Source of the DNA: Citrus sinensis
Taxonomy: Eukaryota; Streptophyta; Magnoliopsida; Sapindales; Rutaceae
DNA: 64,000 nucleotides
NCBI RefSeq assembly: GCF_022201045.2
Contig: NC_068558.1
Span: 48,525,501-48,589,500, forward strand
Reading direction: 5' to 3'
Both the position numbers and the translations under genes were made by a program. Below, one piece after another: positions 60,912-64,000 of the stretch; position 1 is the stretch's first letter; each line of letters opens with the position of its first letter. Under the pieces are notes generated by a model. That model did not search any database. It worked only from the letters and a program-made list of their open reading frames with translations, and had not been told where the DNA came from.

Positions 60912-62238
60912 AGTGATGTAATTTATAACCAATATATAGCATTAATCTCGAAAATTCAAATTCACTGATAAGCACAGAACCTATAAATGAAACGTGGAAC
61001 TTCATGATTGAAAATAAACTATATATTATGCATATATCTTGTTTTTGTAGTATGGAGGAAGGTGAGAGAAAGCCACCAACTATATATAGTTTATAAAAAT
61101 AAATAAACAAATAAATAAATAAAAGTACAAGATTCTAGAGAGTATCTAACTATCTATATAGCAAGAGTGACAGAATAGAATTGCGTACAGAAATGCTAAT
61201 AGAGAATTAAAAAACTAACTTACAATTGAAAATTGGTGAGCGGTGCCGGTGAGGCAAAGGCCATGACTCACGTTAGCCGGTAAAGGACGGTGGCTGCTTT
61301 AGGTGGCTACATATTAAATGTCTTTGTCTTTGAACATCTACTGTGTTTGTACTTAAATTAGTATCAAGTAAGTAGGATATTTTATGAGTGCATAAACACG
61401 GTTGACCAATTAAGTATGAAAAGTAATTAATAAAAAAAAAAGAGAGATAAGAGATTGCGCGCATAAGTGAAATCAACACGTTAGGTAGGTGCAATACCTT
61501 TTAAGATGATTGTACTAAAAATGAGAAATTCATATCTTTGAATTAAATCATGCAAGAGACAAGATTAAGACATAATTTCCATAACATGTAAGATAGAAAG
61601 AACGGAAAGAAATGTCTTAGAAAAACCTAGGAAATCGGATTGGAATTGTGGGGGACCCTTAGAAAAATCCTTGTCGCGCAAGCAATCTTTGTTAAAAGGG
61701 CGAAGAAAATAAAATTAATGGAACTGCCCCCAATTTTTTTTATTTTTTTAAAATAATTAATTAATTCCTGACTTAACACCTGGTACATTCATTGTGAGTC
61801 TCATGGCATAACTATGGGGTAGATAAGTCCAAATACCGCCCAAAAAGTGCTTTTGCCGGCAATACGGTAAATCCCCATATTTTATTTCCAAAAATTCTTC
61901 AAAGCCCGTGTACTTCATGGAAACTTCATTTTATAGTGCTGTTGAATTCCTCATGCACATTGCAAAGCCAGCTTCTGGCTCCCGATTAAATTTCCATGTA
62001 AGCAAAGTATGAAAAATCAAAAACCCCACTTACACGTGCACTTATATATCAAAAATGCTGATGCGCTTTATATGAATCATGAATTTACACGCAAGCAATT
62101 ACGCTTGGACTGATAAAGAAGAAGGAATTTTAAATCCTGTTATTAATTTCCAACCTAGAGTCTCGTTTTTTTTCCAACAATTTGAATTTTGAAGAGACTT
62201 TTCCCTGTGCTGGCAAACTTTTTCCAACTCCCACTGCC
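59899..62238. other. intergenic, distal promoter of ACC synthase
   Basis: AT-rich, with a (TA)n run at about 60885-60912 and a short GC-richer patch at 61225-61310 that contains TGAGTCAT-like sequence but no gene. The right part is the ACC synthase promoter. Confidence 0.45.
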
Positions 62239-62244
62239 TATAAA
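62239..62244 (+). promoter_or_regulatory. TATA box of the ACC synthase gene
   Basis: TATAAA in the context CTGCCTATAAAATCCCC, 157 bases before the ATG at 62396, giving a leader of about 125 bases if transcription starts 30 bases below it. Confidence 0.6.
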
Positions 62245-62395
62245 ATCCCCACACTTCTATCATTCGTCCCTCACTAAATTGCTAGAGCTCAGCTAAAAAT
62301 ATTCAACATTCCAATTTCAAGCTTCTCTAGCCATAACACAATAAAAAATACTGACCTTTTTTTTCTTTCGCATACAAGATTACTAAGAAGAGACA

Positions 62396-62793
62396 ATGGG
62401 AATCTTGTCTAAGATTGCTACAAACAATGGCCACGGCGAAGACTCGGCTTACTTCGACGGGTGGAAGGCATTTGATAGGAACCCTTTTCACCCAACTCAA
62501 AATCCTGGGGGTGTCATTCAACTTGGTCTTGCAGAGAATCAGGTTTGGCCTCAAGCTAGCCAGCCAGCTCCTTCTAATTAAATTATATCGTCACAGCCCG
62601 ATGCGGCAAAAGTCATTAATATACGGCGTAATTAATAATTTGCTTCGCCTCTCTTATTTGCAGCTTTGCTTCGATTTGATCAAGGATTGGATTACCAAAA
62701 ACCCATATGCATCAATTTGCACAGCTGAAGGTGTTGAAGTCTTCAAAGATATTGCTATCTTTCAGGACTATCATGGCCTCCCGGAATTTAGAC

Positions 62794-62831
<38 letters not shown>

Positions 62832-64000
62832 CAACATGCATGCAGCATATAATTAATTACTGTTACTTCATGAAACAATATTAATAACGATTCTGTTAAA
62901 TTTTTTGCAGGCCGTGGCAAAGTTTATGGGGAAAGGGAGAGGCGGCAGGGTAACATTTGATCCAGATCGTATAGTTATGGGTGGCGGAGCAACTGGAGCT
63001 AACGAGCTTATCATGTTTTGCTTAGCCAATCCTGGCGATGCTTTTCTTGTGCCTTCACCTTATTATGCAGCGTACGAAACACTCTCTCTTCTTTACATTT
63101 TCTTCATCAATTATAATATAATTTTGTGCTAATTTATACAGCACTAGAGGTTGAACGATATTGAGTTAGTTGAAAACTAACTGATGGAAGAGAAGAGGGC
63201 TATCCTGACATTCAAATTATTTAAATAAAAGCACTAGATGAAAAGGCATTAACATGGTTTTAGAGGCTCTAAGTCTTGGGCTTGCTATTACTATTTACTA
63301 CAACTTGACCAGCGACATGCGAACACCACCTACTACCATATGCATATATCCAGTGTTTTAGTCTTATTCAACTGTGTTTTCCCCTCAATTTTCAACGCAG
63401 GGAATTAAATGAATTAGGTCAAACTCATTGACCTTAGTTTGAAATTGGAATTAGTGAATTAATATACTAAACTAATCAAGATTAGAATCTTGCTAAATTC
63501 TAGATCAGTGGTAGAGAAAAACAATTATTTTTTAAAAAAAAAATCCATTAATTACTCAACATTTGATTGACCAAGAGCATTATTGACCTTTGAACTGTAG
63601 ACCAATGAAAAACTAGTCCTTTTCTTTGATGTTGGTTCGATGGTCAAAATTCAAACCAAACTAATTAAATGTTTGGAAAATTTCCACGGTCTAATCTACA
63701 TCAGAATTTGTGTTAAAATTCTACTACAGCTTTCAAATTTTGTCTCTTTAATTACATTGACAAAAATAAATAAAATTTTAAATCCAACGTGGATCATATC
63801 TTTTTAAGTAACGAGTAAATTAAAATGTGTACTGAACAATATTCTAATCTTGATTGCAGATTCGACCGTGATCTGTCATGGCGCACTGGGGTACAAATTG
63901 TCCCAGTTCACTGCGACATCTCCAACAATTTCAAAATAACGAGAGAAGCACTGGAGGCAGCTTACGAAAGGGCCCAAGAAGCCAGCATCAACATCAAAGG
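62396..64000 (+). CDS. ACS1: 1-aminocyclopropane-1-carboxylate synthase, 5' part (runs off the window)
   Basis: Exons 62396-62542, 62664-62795, 62911-63071 and 63860 to beyond 64000. The product starts [20 protein letters not shown] and carries box 1 GLAENQ at the end of exon 1, [20 protein letters not shown] (exon 2), then [51 protein letters not shown] and IVPVHC. This fold-type I PLP enzyme converts S-adenosylmethionine to ACC, the rate-limiting step of ethylene synthesis. The PLP lysine and the C-terminal regulatory tail lie outside the window, so type 1 versus type 2 cannot be read; the LSKIATNN start resembles ACS1/ACS2. Intron 2 opens with a (TA)n tract directly at the donor. Its neighbourhood recalls At3g61510 (ACS1) beside At3g61520. 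Confidence 0.93.
62797..62829. repeat. (TA)n microsatellite at an ACS splice donor
   Basis: The intron starts G-TATATATA..., so the repeat overlaps the donor consensus itself (CAG|GTATAT). Length changes would not alter the GT but could change donor context and RNA folding. Confidence 0.9.

Noticed and set aside
60748-61110. 120-codon minus-strand frame
   Set aside because: Crosses a (TA)n repeat giving a YIYIYIYI run; no domain and no splice support.
1-64000. CRISPR arrays, operons, retroviral or LTR elements
   Set aside because: None seen. The nuclear plant gene structure throughout excludes the first two, and no LTR pair, primer-binding site or gag/pol-like frame was noticed.

Overview
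The window is nuclear DNA from a flowering plant, most likely a eudicot. It is AT-rich, the genes have many short GT-AG introns, intergenic space is full of microsatellites and small DNA transposons, and the proteins belong to plant families (WRKY, ATL RING-H2, LEA, PPR, ACC synthase). A woody rosid such as Citrus would fit, but the species cannot be read from the sequence. No operon, CRISPR array, prophage or retroviral element was seen.

Layout. 1-9.8 kb: a single-exon putative methyltransferase (-), an ATL67-type RING-H2 E3 ligase (-), a membrane-anchored LEA2/NDR1-HIN1-like protein (-), a tRNA-Ala(AGC) (-) and a soluble LEA14-like protein (-). 11-21.8 kb: a group IIc WRKY of the WRKY43/24/56 type (-), mitochondrial ribosomal protein mL46 (-) and a proline-iminopeptidase-like hydrolase (-). 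21.8-26.2 kb: the gap between two divergent genes is filled by a MITE and by a Mutator-like element that appears to hold a second element. 26.5-32 kb: ketopantoate hydroxymethyltransferase (+) and a 757-residue PPR protein (+). 33-34.4 kb: WRKY22 (-). 34.4-39.7 kb: intergenic, with a worn organelle 16S rRNA fragment. 39.7-50.6 kb: exocyst subunit SEC10 (-, 24 coding exons, one intron holding a hAT-type MITE). 52-54.9 kb: a TRAIP-like RING E3 (+) with an E2F site in its promoter. 54.9-62.4 kb: a gene-poor stretch with a 418-bp hAT deletion derivative and another MITE. 62.4 kb to the end: the first four exons of an ACC synthase (+).

I rebuilt the spliced coding regions by hand from splice sites, phase and family similarity. 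In each multi-exon gene the exon lengths and phases close without a frame break. The genes are independent housekeeping, stress and signalling genes. From memory, their order combines Arabidopsis neighbourhoods At2g46110-At2g46160, At3g61510-At3g61550 and At4g01240-At4g01270, which suggests the window keeps an ancestral order that Arabidopsis later split. I found no clearly new biological system. The best leads are the transposon nest between two head-to-head genes, the two perfect-TSD hAT insertions, the organelle rRNA fossil, two GC-AG introns, and the E2F site plus PIP-like tail of the TRAIP homologue.
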